From: Rathayibacter sp. VKM Ac-2759
GTDB taxonomy: Bacteria > Actinomycetota > Actinomycetes > Actinomycetales > Microbacteriaceae
Direction: 5' to 3'
Length of the DNA stretch: 64,000 nucleotides
NCBI RefSeq assembly: GCF_009834225.1
Contig: NZ_CP047176.1
Span: forward strand, 3,348,001-3,412,000
Shown here: piece after piece, positions 1 through 7,850 of the stretch
Position numbering within the stretch: position 1 is the stretch's first letter
Layout of the letters: each line of letters starts with the position of its first letter
Position numbers and translations under genes: made by a program
The notes under the pieces: generated by a model
The model's database searches: none
The model's input: the letters and a program-made list of their open reading frames with translations, nothing else
Told to the model about the DNA's origin: nothing

Positions 1-14
1 CGGCCGACACGCAG

Positions 15-890
15 GTGCTGACCGAGCCGGCTCCGCGTCCCCGCGCGAAGCGCAAGCGCCCCACGACCGCGACGCTCCTCTGGATCGCCGCCATGATCGT
101 GCTCACCGCGATCGTCCTGTACCCGCTGGTGTGGATGGGCGCCGCGGCGTTCAAGCCCAACAGCGAGTTCGGCGGCCAGACCTCGCTGCTGCCGCAGAAC
201 CCCACGATCGACAACTTCGTGAAGGTCTTCGCGGGCGTCGGCGGCGTCCCGCTCTGGCAGTTCTTCCTCAACTCCACCGTCCTGGCGATCGGCTCGGTCA
301 TCGGAGTCGTCATCTCGTCGTCGATGGCCGCCTACGCCTTCGCGCGGCTCGACTTCCGCGGCCGTCCGCTCTACTTCGCGCTGATGATCGGCACGCTGCT
401 GCTGCCGATGCACGTGCTGCTCATCCCCCAGTACACGATCTTCCGCACGCTGGGGATGATGGACACCTACTGGCCGCTGCTGATCGGCAAGTTCCTCGCG
501 ACCGAGGCGTTCTTCGTCTTCCTGATGGTGCAGTTCATCCGCAACCTGCCCCGCGAGCTCGACGAGGCCGCGCGGATCGACGGGGCCGGGCACGTCCGGA
601 TCTTCGGCTCGATCACGATCCCGCTGATCCGCCCCGCGCTGATCACCTCGTCGATCTTCGCGTTCATCTGGAGCTGGAACGACTTCCTCGGCCCGCTGCT
701 CTACCTGAACACCCCCGACAAGCAGCCGCTGCCGCTGGCGCTGCGCGTCTACAACGACCAGACCTCCGCCTCGGACTACGGAGCGACGATCGCCGTCTCG
801 GTGCTCGCGCTGCTCCCGGTGCTGATCTTCTTCATCGTCTTCCAGCGCTTCCTGGTCGACGGAGTCGCCACGCAGGGCCTCAAGGGATGA
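15..890 (+). CDS. Carbohydrate ABC transporter permease (MalG/AraQ type), possibly 5'-truncated by the window edge
   Basis: Inner-membrane permease of a sugar ABC importer, CUT1 family. It has about six hydrophobic segments, beginning near residue 22. The cytoplasmic EAA loop is visible as ELDEAARIDGAGHVRIFGSI around residue 185, the site that contacts the ATPase. Length (291 aa) is normal for a MalG-type subunit. The GTG at 15 is the first start inside the window, but the frame is open to the edge, so the true start may lie just upstream. The partner permease and binding protein should be further upstream. Its stop overlaps the start of the DUF624 gene (ATGA). Substrate is unknown; the downstream oxidoreductase and epimerase suggest a sugar or polyol (inference). 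Confidence 0.93.
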   Translation: MLTEPAPRPRAKRKRPTTATLLWIAAMIVLTAIVLYPLVWMGAAAFKPNSEFGGQTSLLPQNPTIDNFVKVFAGVGGVPLWQFFLNSTVLAIGSVIGVVISSSMAAYAFARLDFRGRPLYFALMIGTLLLPMHVLLIPQYTIFRTLGMMDTYWPLLIGKFLATEAFFVFLMVQFIRNLPRELDEAARIDGAGHVRIFGSITIPLIRPALITSSIFAFIWSWNDFLGPLLYLNTPDKQPLPLALRVYNDQTSASDYGATIAVSVLALLPVLIFFIVFQRFLVDGVATQGLKG

Positions 891-1525
891 GCACGTCGCG
901 CGCCCGCCGCGCCGCCCGGGACGCCCGGGCGGCGGCCGCCGACGGCACGGCGCTGCGCTGGCCGGGCGCCGCGAACAAGTTCGCCCTGTTCGCCGAGGTG
1001 CTCTTCACCGGCGTGCTGGTGACGGTGCTCGCGCTGCCGCTCGTCACCCTGCCGCTCGCGCTCGCGGTCGGCGCGCGCCACCTCCGCCGCTTCGTGCTCG
1101 ACGAGCCCTCGACGCTCGGGGCGGCACTGGCGGAGGCGCGTGCCGGCCTGCTCCGGTCCCTCCCGATCGGCCTGGGGCTGGTCGTCGCCTCCGCCGCCCT
1201 CGCGCTCGATCTCGCGCTCGTCGCGGGTGGAGCCCTGCCGGGGGCCGCGGCCGTCGGCGTCGTCTGCGCGGCCCTGCTGGCCACGGGGCTCGTCGTGCTG
1301 CTCACGGCGTGCGCCGCGTGGCAGCCCGACTCCCGCTGGGTGCCGCTGCTCCAGGAGGCGGCGGTCCGCTCGGTCCGCGACCTCCGCGGATCGGGCGCGG
1401 TCCTCGTGGCCCTCGTGCTGGCCGCGGTGGTCACCTGGCAGCTCGCGCCGCTGATCGTGCCGGCCCTCGGCTGCACCGTCTTCGCCGCGGTCGCGGTGCG
1501 CTTTTCGCGCACACCTGTCGAATAG
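887..1525 (+). CDS. DUF624/YesL-like membrane protein
   Basis: Integral membrane protein of 212 aa. The N-terminal part (A-N-K-F-A-L-F-A-E-V-L-F-T, about residues 28-40) opens a long hydrophobic segment, followed by further pairs of helices, which is the layout of DUF624 (YesL) proteins. Members are commonly encoded with CUT1 sugar permeases; their biochemical role is unknown. The ATG overlaps the permease stop as ATGA (887-890), so the two genes are probably translationally coupled. Family assignment rests on layout and context rather than an alignment. Confidence 0.75.
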   Translation: MSTSRARRAARDARAAAADGTALRWPGAANKFALFAEVLFTGVLVTVLALPLVTLPLALAVGARHLRRFVLDEPSTLGAALAEARAGLLRSLPIGLGLVVASAALALDLALVAGGALPGAAAVGVVCAALLATGLVVLLTACAAWQPDSRWVPLLQEAAVRSVRDLRGSGAVLVALVLAAVVTWQLAPLIVPALGCTVFAAVAVRFSRTPVE

Positions 1526-1534
1526 TCGTCCGCA

Positions 1535-1550
1535 CCGGGGTTTTCCCCGG
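1535..1550 (+). terminator. Short perfect hairpin after the DUF624 gene
   Basis: A perfect 6-bp stem (CCGGGG/CCCCGG) closes a TTTT loop 10 nt after the DUF624 stop. There is no following T tract, which is usual for high-GC actinobacteria. It plausibly ends the transporter operon before the regulator gene. Confidence 0.5.
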
Positions 1551-1560
1551 CGCCCTCTCG

Positions 1561-1574
1561 GGCGAACGCTTTCC
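1561..1574 (+). promoter_or_regulatory. Candidate LacI-type operator upstream of the regulator gene
   Basis: GGCGAACGCTTTCC matches 12 of 14 positions of the site at 2968-2981 (GGTAAACGCTTTCC) in front of the oxidoreductase gene. It lies 69 bp before the regulator start and just upstream of a possible -10 (CACAAT, 1594-1599). This suggests autoregulation by the LacI protein encoded at 1643. Inference from sequence similarity only. Confidence 0.5.
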
Positions 1575-1642
1575 TCCTCAGCGTCGCCGAGTGGCACAAT
1601 GACGACCGTGGAGCGGGCACGCAGCCCGCCGAGGAGTGATCG

Positions 1643-2680
1643 ATGGCACAGAAGGATCGCACCGCGGCCGTGACCCTGCACGACGTCGCCCGCGAGTCCG
1701 GAGTGTCGCTCGCGACCGCCTCCCGCGCCCTCAACGGCAGCGCCCGCAAGGTGAACGACGCCTACCGCGCCCGCGTGATCGAGGCGGCCACCCGGCTCGG
1801 CTACTCGACCAACCTCTCGGCGCAGGCCGTCGCCAAGGGCACGACCTCGACGGTCGCCCTGCTGGTCAGCGACATCGCCGACCCCTACTTCTCGAGCATC
1901 GCCTCCGGAGTCCTCGCCGCGGCCGAGGCGGCCGGGCTCGTCGTCACGATCGGGGTGACCCACCGCGATCCGCAGCGCGAGCTCGAGCTGGTGCGCACCC
2001 TCCGCGGCGGGCGCCCGCGCGTGATGCTGCTGGCCGGCAGCCGCTTCGACGACGAGTCCTCCCGCGACGCGCTCGTCGCCGAGCTCGAGGCGTTCGAGCG
2101 CTCGGGCGGCCGGGTGGTCATGCTGAGCCAGCGCTCGCTGCCGTTCCCGACCGTGCAGCTCGACAACCGCGCCGGCGCCAGGGCCCTCGCCGTCGAGCTG
2201 GTCGCGCTCGGCTACCGCCGCTTCGCGATCGTGCACGGCCCGGCGACCCTGCTCACCTCGGCCGACCGCGTGCAGGGCTTCGCCGACGGCCTCGCCGAGC
2301 ACGGCGTGAGCGTCGACCCGGCGCTCGTCGTCGAGACGGCCTTCACCCGCGACGGCGGCCACGCGGCGACGCTCCGGCTGCTCGACGAGCACGCCGACGA
2401 CATCGACCTCGTCTTCGCCGTCAACGACGTGATGGCGATCGGCGCCTCCTCCGCCCTCCGCGAGCGGGGCGTCGAGCCGGGCGCCGGCATCGGAGTCGCC
2501 GGCTTCGACGACATCCCGACCCTGCGCGACGTCAGCCCTGCGATCACGACGGTGGCCGTGCCCCTCACCGAGATCGGACGCCGCGCGATCGCGATGGCGC
2601 TCGACGAGGGCGCCGACGGCGACTCCTCCGTCGTGCTGCCGACCGCCGTGGTCGTGCGCGAGAGCACGCCCGGGCGCTGA
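1643..2680 (+). CDS. LacI family transcriptional regulator
   Basis: DNA-binding sugar-responsive regulator of 345 aa, the normal family length. The N-terminal HTH is clear (TLHDVARESGVSLATASRAL, about residues 11-30), followed by the hinge and a periplasmic-binding-protein-like effector domain. Landmarks include the AVNDVMAIG and GVAGFDDIPTL motifs near residues 262 and 283. The start ATG follows GAGGAG (1630-1635). It lies between the transporter genes and the Gfo/Idh operon on the same strand and probably represses both; candidate operators flank it. Effector unknown. Confidence 0.95.
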   Translation: MAQKDRTAAVTLHDVARESGVSLATASRALNGSARKVNDAYRARVIEAATRLGYSTNLSAQAVAKGTTSTVALLVSDIADPYFSSIASGVLAAAEAAGLVVTIGVTHRDPQRELELVRTLRGGRPRVMLLAGSRFDDESSRDALVAELEAFERSGGRVVMLSQRSLPFPTVQLDNRAGARALAVELVALGYRRFAIVHGPATLLTSADRVQGFADGLAEHGVSVDPALVVETAFTRDGGHAATLRLLDEHADDIDLVFAVNDVMAIGASSALRERGVEPGAGIGVAGFDDIPTLRDVSPAITTVAVPLTEIGRRAIAMALDEGADGDSSVVLPTAVVVRESTPGR

Positions 2681-2714
2681 GCCTCGGGCCCCGGCCCGGG
2701 CCCCGGTCGACCTC

Positions 2715-2898
2715 CGGCTCGCAGAATCACGTTCGGCTCGCAGAAACCCGTTCGGCTCGCAGAATCCCGCGATTCCGACGAGCCGAAGCAGATTCGACGA
2801 GCCCGAGCCACTCCGGAGGCACCTTCGGCTCGCAGAAACCCGCTCGGCTCGCAGAAACCCGCGATTCCCGCGAGCCGAACGCGTTCTGACGAGCCGGA
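2715..2898. repeat. Cluster of 19-bp-spaced direct repeats with inverted copies
   Basis: The motif CGGCTCGCAGAA(T/A)C occurs at 2715, 2734 and 2753, and again at 2826 and 2845, in each run spaced exactly 19 bp. Inverted versions (for example GATTCC-GACGAGCCGAA at 2771-2787, GCGAGCCGAAC ending 2880, GACGAGCCGGA ending 2898) follow each run, so the cluster forms two similar half-blocks able to fold. It fills the gap between the LacI gene stop and the oxidoreductase promoter. There is no convincing reading frame. Function unknown; it could be a REP-like element, a terminator array or a protein-binding array. Confidence 0.8.
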
Positions 2899-2927
2899 CG
2901 TCCCTCGCCGAGACCCGCACCCGCCCC

Positions 2928-2981
2928 GGAAACCGCTTGCCCACCCGCCGCCCCTCGCATACGATGCGGTAAACGCTTTCC
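2928..2981 (+). promoter_or_regulatory. Promoter with two LacI-type operators for the oxidoreductase operon
   Basis: A candidate -35 TTGCCC (2937-2942) and -10 TACGAT (2960-2965) are separated by 17 bp. GGAAACCGCTTGCC (2928-2941) overlaps the -35 and GGTAAACGCTTTCC (2968-2981) sits on the expected transcription start. The two share 11 of 14 bases and are 40 bp apart centre to centre. This is a typical repression layout for a LacI-family regulator, presumably the one at 1643. A GAAAGGG ribosome-binding sequence follows at 2992-2998. Confidence 0.6.
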
Positions 2982-3003
2982 AGCTCCCATCGAAAGGGCC
3001 CCC

Positions 3004-4209
3004 GTGTCAGAGTCGACCACGCCCCGCACCATCGGCATCATCATGAACGGCGTCTCGGGCCGCATGGGCTACCGCCAGCACCTCGTCCGCTCGATCCTCG
3101 CCATCCGCGAGCAGGGCGGCGTCCTGCTCTCCGACGGCACCCGCGTGCAGGTCGAGCCGCTGCTCGTCGGCCGCTCCGAGGCCAAGCTCGCCGAGCTCGC
3201 CGCCAAGCACGGCCTGGAGCACTGGACCACCGACCTCGACGCCGCCCTGGCCGACCCCGCCTGGCCGATCTACGCCGACTTCCTGGTCACCAAGGCCCGG
3301 GTCCCCGCCATCAAGAAGGCGATCGCGGCCGGCAAGGACATCTACACCGAGAAGCCCACCGCGGAGTCGTACGCCGAGGCGCTCGAGATCGCGGAGGCGG
3401 CGAAGGCGGCCGGCATCAAGAACGGCGTCGTCCACGACAAGCTCTACCTGCCGGGACTTCAGAAGCTGAAGCGCCTGATCGACTCCGGCTTCTTCGGCCG
3501 CATCCTCAGCGTCCGCGGCGAGTTCGGCTACTGGGTCTTCGAGGGCGACTGGCAGGACGCGCAGCGCCCCAGCTGGAACTACCGCAGCGAGGACGGCGGC
3601 GGCATCATCGTCGACATGTTCCCGCACTGGAACTACGTGCTCGAGAACCTCTTCGGCCCCATCGAGGGCGTCTACGCCAAGGCCACCATCCACATCCACA
3701 CCCGCGTCGACGAGCAGGGCGAGCCCTACACCGCGACCGCCGACGACGCGGCCTACGCGATCTTCGACGTCGCCGGCGGCATCACCGTGCAGCTGAACTC
3801 GTCGTGGGCCGTCCGTGTCGACCGCCCTGAGCTCGTCGAGTTCCAGGTCGACGGCACCCTCGGCTCGGCCGTCGTCGGGCTCTTCGGCGCCAAGGTGCAG
3901 CCGCGCGTCGCGACCCCCAAGCCCACCTGGAACCCCGATCTCCCCGAGACCCACGACTACTCCGGCGACTGGCAGGAGCTGCCCGTCAACGACGTGTTCG
4001 AGAACGGCTTCAAGACCCAGTGGGAGCAGTTCATCCGCCACGTGGTCGAGGACGCGCCGCACGAGTACGACTTCTTCGCCGGCGCCCGCGGTGTGCGCCT
4101 GGCCGAGCTGGGCCTCGAGTCCTCGCGCGACGGCCGCCGCATCGACGTGGCGGCCCTCGACGCCGCCGCCGACGCGGAGGCGCTGGCCTCCGTCGAGGTC
4201 GTGAAGTGA
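3004..4209 (+). CDS. Gfo/Idh/MocA family NAD(P)-dependent oxidoreductase
   Basis: Cytoplasmic sugar or polyol dehydrogenase-like protein, 401 aa. The N-terminal Rossmann fold starts with GIIMNGVSGRMGYRQH (about residues 9-24). The EKP motif (TEKPT, near residue 117), typical of the family, follows the nucleotide-binding domain. The C-terminal alpha/beta domain carries the substrate site. The GTG start has GAAAGGG at 2992-2998 and lies directly downstream of the operator-bearing promoter. The stop overlaps the DUF993 gene start (GTGA). Together with the next two genes it looks like a catabolic oxidation-isomerisation path; the substrate cannot be read from the sequence. Confidence 0.92.
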   Translation: MSESTTPRTIGIIMNGVSGRMGYRQHLVRSILAIREQGGVLLSDGTRVQVEPLLVGRSEAKLAELAAKHGLEHWTTDLDAALADPAWPIYADFLVTKARVPAIKKAIAAGKDIYTEKPTAESYAEALEIAEAAKAAGIKNGVVHDKLYLPGLQKLKRLIDSGFFGRILSVRGEFGYWVFEGDWQDAQRPSWNYRSEDGGGIIVDMFPHWNYVLENLFGPIEGVYAKATIHIHTRVDEQGEPYTATADDAAYAIFDVAGGITVQLNSSWAVRVDRPELVEFQVDGTLGSAVVGLFGAKVQPRVATPKPTWNPDLPETHDYSGDWQELPVNDVFENGFKTQWEQFIRHVVEDAPHEYDFFAGARGVRLAELGLESSRDGRRIDVAALDAAADAEALASVEVVK

Positions 4210-5399
4210 CCGACGTCACGCTGCTGTCCACCGACGCCACGCTGAGCGCGTTCGAGCTCGGAGGCGCCCCCGCCTTCGTCCGCCCGCGCGCGCCGCTCGC
4301 CTCCCGGGTCGCCTACGCCGCCGCCCACGTCGTGCCGCTCGTGCACGGCGAGAACGTGCCCGGCCACCCCGCGCAGGTCGACTGGGACGCGACCCTCGCG
4401 TTCCGCCACCACGTCTGGTCGTGGGGCCTCGGAGTCGCCGACGCGATGGACACCGCCCAGCGCAACATGGGCATGGACTGGTCCGCGACCCAGGAGCTCA
4501 TCCGCCGCAGCGCCGCGGAGGCCGCGTCGGTGAACGCCTCCGTCGTCGTGGGGATCAACACGGACCAGCTGACCGACGAGGTCGTGCCGCTCCAGGGCGT
4601 CATCGACGCGTACCTCGAGCAGCTCGCCTTCGCCGAGGACGCGGGCGCCGGAGTGGTCATGATGGCCTCGCGGCACCTCGCGCGCGCGGCCACCTCGGCC
4701 GCCGACTACGAGCGCGTGTACGCGGCCGTGCTCTCGCGCGCCTCGCGGCCCGTGGTGCTGCACTGGCTCGGCGAGGCGTTCGACTCGGTGCTCGCCGGGT
4801 ACTTCGGGTCCTCCGATGTCGCCGAGGCCTCCGAAACCGTCATCCGGATCATCGAGGCTCACCTGCCGTCGGTCAGCGGCATCAAGATGTCCCTGCTCGA
4901 CGCGGAGGCCGAGATCGCCGTCCGCGCGCGCCTCCCCCTCGGGGCGACCCTCTACACCGGCGACGACTTCAACTACGTCGGCCTCATCGAGGGCGGCACG
5001 GATGCGGACGGCGTCACCCGCCACTCCGACGCCCTGCTCGGCGCGTTCGCGGCCGTCGCCCCGAACGCCTCCGCCGCGATCCAGGCCCTCGATGCCGGCG
5101 ACGTGGAGTCGTACCGCCGGATCCTCGGACCCACCGAGGCCCTGTCCCGCCAGGTCTTCGCCGCGCCCACGCAGTACTACAAGACCGGAGTCGCGTTCCT
5201 CTCGTGGCTGAACGGCCACCAGCAGGCGTTCTCGATGGTCGGCGGGCTGCATTCCGCGCGGTCGCTGCCGCACCTGTCCGAGATCGTCCGGCTGGCGTCT
5301 GAGGCGGGCGCCCTGGAGCGGCCCGAGCTGGCCGCCGCGCGGTGGACGCAGCTGCTGGCGCTGAGCGGCGTCGACGCGCTGAGGACGGTGCTGGTGTGA
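4206..5399 (+). CDS. DUF993 family protein (dihydrodipicolinate synthase-like TIM barrel)
   Basis: Predicted cytoplasmic protein of 397 aa matching the DUF993 group, often annotated as dihydrodipicolinate synthase family. Landmarks are WDATLAFRHHVWSWGLGVADAMDTAQRNMG near residues 60-90 (conserved D, H and W residues), HWLGEAFD near 182 and a lysine in SGIKMSLLDAEAE near 224, which could be the Schiff-base lysine of a class I aldolase (inference). The GTG start overlaps the upstream stop, and its own stop overlaps the next GTG start, so the three genes are translationally coupled. Reaction unknown. Confidence 0.82.
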   Translation: MTDVTLLSTDATLSAFELGGAPAFVRPRAPLASRVAYAAAHVVPLVHGENVPGHPAQVDWDATLAFRHHVWSWGLGVADAMDTAQRNMGMDWSATQELIRRSAAEAASVNASVVVGINTDQLTDEVVPLQGVIDAYLEQLAFAEDAGAGVVMMASRHLARAATSAADYERVYAAVLSRASRPVVLHWLGEAFDSVLAGYFGSSDVAEASETVIRIIEAHLPSVSGIKMSLLDAEAEIAVRARLPLGATLYTGDDFNYVGLIEGGTDADGVTRHSDALLGAFAAVAPNASAAIQALDAGDVESYRRILGPTEALSRQVFAAPTQYYKTGVAFLSWLNGHQQAFSMVGGLHSARSLPHLSEIVRLASEAGALERPELAAARWTQLLALSGVDALRTVLV

Positions 5400-6232
5400 C
5401 GCATCCGCGACTCTCCCTGAACCAGGCGACGATCAAGTACGCACCGCTCGCCACCGCGCTCGACGTGACGGCCGCCGCCGGCTACTCCTCGATCGGCCTG
5501 TGGCGCGAACCCGTCGCCGAGGTCGGTCTCGCGGAGGCCGTCCGGCTCGTCGCCGACAGCGGCCTGCGCGTCTCGTCCCTCTGCCGCGGCGGCTTCTTCA
5601 CCCTCGCCGAGGGCCCGGAGCGCCGCGCCGCCCTCGACGACAACCGCCGCGCCATCGACGAGGCCGCCGCCCTCGGCGCCCCCGCGCTGGTGCTCGTCGC
5701 CGGCGGACTCCCCGCCGGATCCCGCGACCTCGTCGGCGCCCGCTCCCGCGTGCAGGACGCCCTCGTCGAGCTCGCCCCCGCCGCCGTCGCCGCCGGCGTC
5801 CAGCTCGCGATCGAGCCCCTGCACCCGATGTTCGCCTCCGACCGCGCCGTCGTCTCGACCCTGAAGCAGGCCCTCGACCTCGCCGCCCCCTTCGACCCCG
5901 CCGCCGTCGGAGTCGTCGTCGACACCTTCCACGTCTGGTGGGACCCGGAGGTCCTCCCCCAGATCATTCGCGCCGGTGCGGAGAAGCGCATCGCCAGCTA
6001 CCAGGTCTGCGACTGGGCGACCCCGCTGGCCTCCGATGTGCTGCTCTCCCGCCACTACGTGGGCGACGGCGTCATCGACTTCACGGTGCTGACGGAGGCG
6101 GTGGTCGCCGCCGGCTACACCGGCGACATCGAGGTCGAGATCTTCAACCAGGCGGTCTGGGATGCGGAGTACGCGGCGGTGGCGACGCGGGTGGCGGCAG
6201 ACTTCGCGGAGCGGGTGGCGCCGCACCTCTGA
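5396..6232 (+). CDS. Sugar phosphate isomerase/epimerase (xylose isomerase-like TIM barrel)
   Basis: Protein of 278 aa of the AP-endonuclease-2/xylose-isomerase-like TIM-barrel family, which isomerises or epimerises sugars using a divalent metal. The likely metal ligands sit in LAIEPLHPM (Glu and His), VVDTFHVWWDPE (Asp, His) and a late Glu in DIEVEIFNQ. The GTG start at 5396 overlaps the DUF993 stop (GTGA). Last gene of the three-gene operon; the next gene on this strand is almost 400 bp away. Confidence 0.88.
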   Translation: MTHPRLSLNQATIKYAPLATALDVTAAAGYSSIGLWREPVAEVGLAEAVRLVADSGLRVSSLCRGGFFTLAEGPERRAALDDNRRAIDEAAALGAPALVLVAGGLPAGSRDLVGARSRVQDALVELAPAAVAAGVQLAIEPLHPMFASDRAVVSTLKQALDLAAPFDPAAVGVVVDTFHVWWDPEVLPQIIRAGAEKRIASYQVCDWATPLASDVLLSRHYVGDGVIDFTVLTEAVVAAGYTGDIEVEIFNQAVWDAEYAAVATRVAADFAERVAPHL

Positions 6233-6624
6233 GGTGCGCCGAGCGCGGCTCACGACGCTGCGTCGCACCTGAGCACGGCGGTGCGGTCATCGGCTGCGCT
6301 CCGGCGACTCCCGCGAGTGCGGCCGTGCCGACTCCCTGGTCGTTCAAGATCGCCGCTCACCGGTCTCGGCACCGGATGCACTGCGGTACTTTCGTCGTCG
6401 ATGGGGGGAAAGACACCGCTCGCTAGGTAGTACTACGCGCTCAGAACGCTGGTGACAACTATTCGTCCGCATTGAAGTCAATTCCCTCAGTAGGTTGAGG
6501 ATTCGGGCTGGTCCTACGCGATCCACCTCTGCGAGACCCCCGAACACACCCGACAGAACCGGACGATCGACGCGCCTAGAAACGCTCTCGAGTTGATGCG
6601 CCGCAAGAACCCGAAAGAGCTGAA
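6233..6624. other. Non-coding gap after the epimerase operon
   Basis: About 390 bp with no convincing reading frame in either strand. It contains a perfect 10-bp palindrome GTAGTACTAC (6427-6436) and lower GC than the genes around it. It probably holds the promoter of the DUF2510 gene, but no clear -35/-10 pair could be fixed. Confidence 0.5.
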
Positions 6625-7626
6625 ATGCCCGATCAAGCACCTGCCGGCTGGTATGCCGCCGAGCACGCCAACAACGAACAGCGTTACTGGGACGGCACTC
6701 GGTGGCACGACGATGCACCGCCGCCCCCTCCCGCCCCCGGTCAGCCCTCTTCCGCCGGTGGAAGTGGAGCGCCTCGACCGTACGGCGAGCAGCAGCCCGG
6801 GTCTTCGCCGCGGCCGAAGTACACCGGACCGAAGATGCTCGCGCTCTTCGCTCTGATCCTCGGAATCCTCGCGTTCCTCACCGGCCTCGTTCCCGGACTC
6901 GGTCTCATCCTCGCCATCGCGGCGGTAGGCCTCGGCATATTCGCTCTCGTGAAGAGACAGCCGAAGGGCTGGGCCATCACCGGGCTGGCACTCGGGTCGA
7001 TCGCTCTCCTCACAGGCATCGTCGCCACTTCCGTCTCCCTGACGTCGGAGACGCGGTCCGACGAGACCACCGTCGCTGAGCCCGCTGTGCCCGCGCCCGC
7101 GGAGGAGGAAGCGGAAGCTCCCGCCGAAGAGGCGCCCGCCCAGGAAGCACCGGCCGAAGAAGCACCGGCCGAGGAGCCGGCCGAGGCGGCGGCGCCGTCG
7201 GCCGACGGTACCGCCCAGAATCCGCTCCCCCAGCCGTATGTGGCCGAGGGCCTCTTCGGCGGCGACAAGTACAGCCTGTCGGGAAAGGTCGTCGACGCGA
7301 ACGCGGGCGCGCTGGTCAACGGGTGGAACCAGTTCAACTCCGAAGCGCCCGCCGGGTTCAAGTACGTCGTCGCCGAATTGACCATGACCGGTATCGATCC
7401 CGACGGCGTCGAGCCATCGCTCGCAGAATTCGACCTCTCCCTCGCCACTCCGGAGGGAAACCGCTACGACCGCGAGTACATCGTGCTCGGGGACGGAATG
7501 TCGTCCATGAGCGACGGCCCGACGCTGTACCCGGGTTCGGTATTCACCGGTTACACGGCGTACATCGTGCCAGAGAGTGCGCAGAGCTTCCTTCTGTACG
7601 ACAACGGGAAGTACATCGTCCTCTGA
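6625..7626 (+). CDS. DUF2510 domain-containing membrane protein with C-terminal Ig-like (DUF4352-type) domain
   Basis: Protein of 333 aa. Residues 6-27 hold the actinobacterial DUF2510 motif (GWY...YWDGTRWHD). A Pro-rich linker and two or three transmembrane helices follow (about 70-145, DUF4190-like with LALGSIALLTGI). Next come an acidic Ala/Pro/Glu repeat (EEAPAEEAPA, about 155-195) and an extracytoplasmic beta-rich domain resembling DUF4352. The layout suggests a surface-anchored domain on a flexible stalk. A strong hairpin follows the stop. Function unknown. Confidence 0.85.
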   Translation: MPDQAPAGWYAAEHANNEQRYWDGTRWHDDAPPPPPAPGQPSSAGGSGAPRPYGEQQPGSSPRPKYTGPKMLALFALILGILAFLTGLVPGLGLILAIAAVGLGIFALVKRQPKGWAITGLALGSIALLTGIVATSVSLTSETRSDETTVAEPAVPAPAEEEAEAPAEEAPAQEAPAEEAPAEEPAEAAAPSADGTAQNPLPQPYVAEGLFGGDKYSLSGKVVDANAGALVNGWNQFNSEAPAGFKYVVAELTMTGIDPDGVEPSLAEFDLSLATPEGNRYDREYIVLGDGMSSMSDGPTLYPGSVFTGYTAYIVPESAQSFLLYDNGKYIVL

Positions 7627-7633
7627 TCTCCTC

Positions 7634-7666
7634 GGCGCGCCGCTGCACTCTCGTCAGCGGTGCGCC
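7634..7666 (+). terminator. Hairpin after the DUF2510 gene
   Basis: Twelve-base arms (GGCGCGCCGCTG and CAGCGGTGCGCC, 11 of 12 paired) enclose a 9-nt loop, starting 8 bp after the stop codon. A likely rho-independent-type terminator lacking a T tract. Confidence 0.6.
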
Positions 7667-7850
7667 GATGAATGCCGATGGGAACAGGGGCATGACCCGG
7701 GGCACCACCGAATGAGTGGAGCACGCGTCTGGAAGCAGTTGGCCTTTGCCAGTTGAACGCCCCTCCAGGGACGATGAAACTGATCGTCCGACTGTTCTTC
7801 AGATAAGAAATCCACAGCGGCATGCCGCATCTCTCTTGGAAGCGATCGCC

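Noticed and set aside
2715..2898. CRISPR array
   Set aside because: Repeats are short and abut at 19-bp spacing with no unique spacers, include inverted copies, and no cas genes are present.
776..2944. Long minus-strand frame across the LacI gene
   Set aside because: Low-complexity Arg/Ala/Gly sequence opposite a clear LacI protein; shadow.
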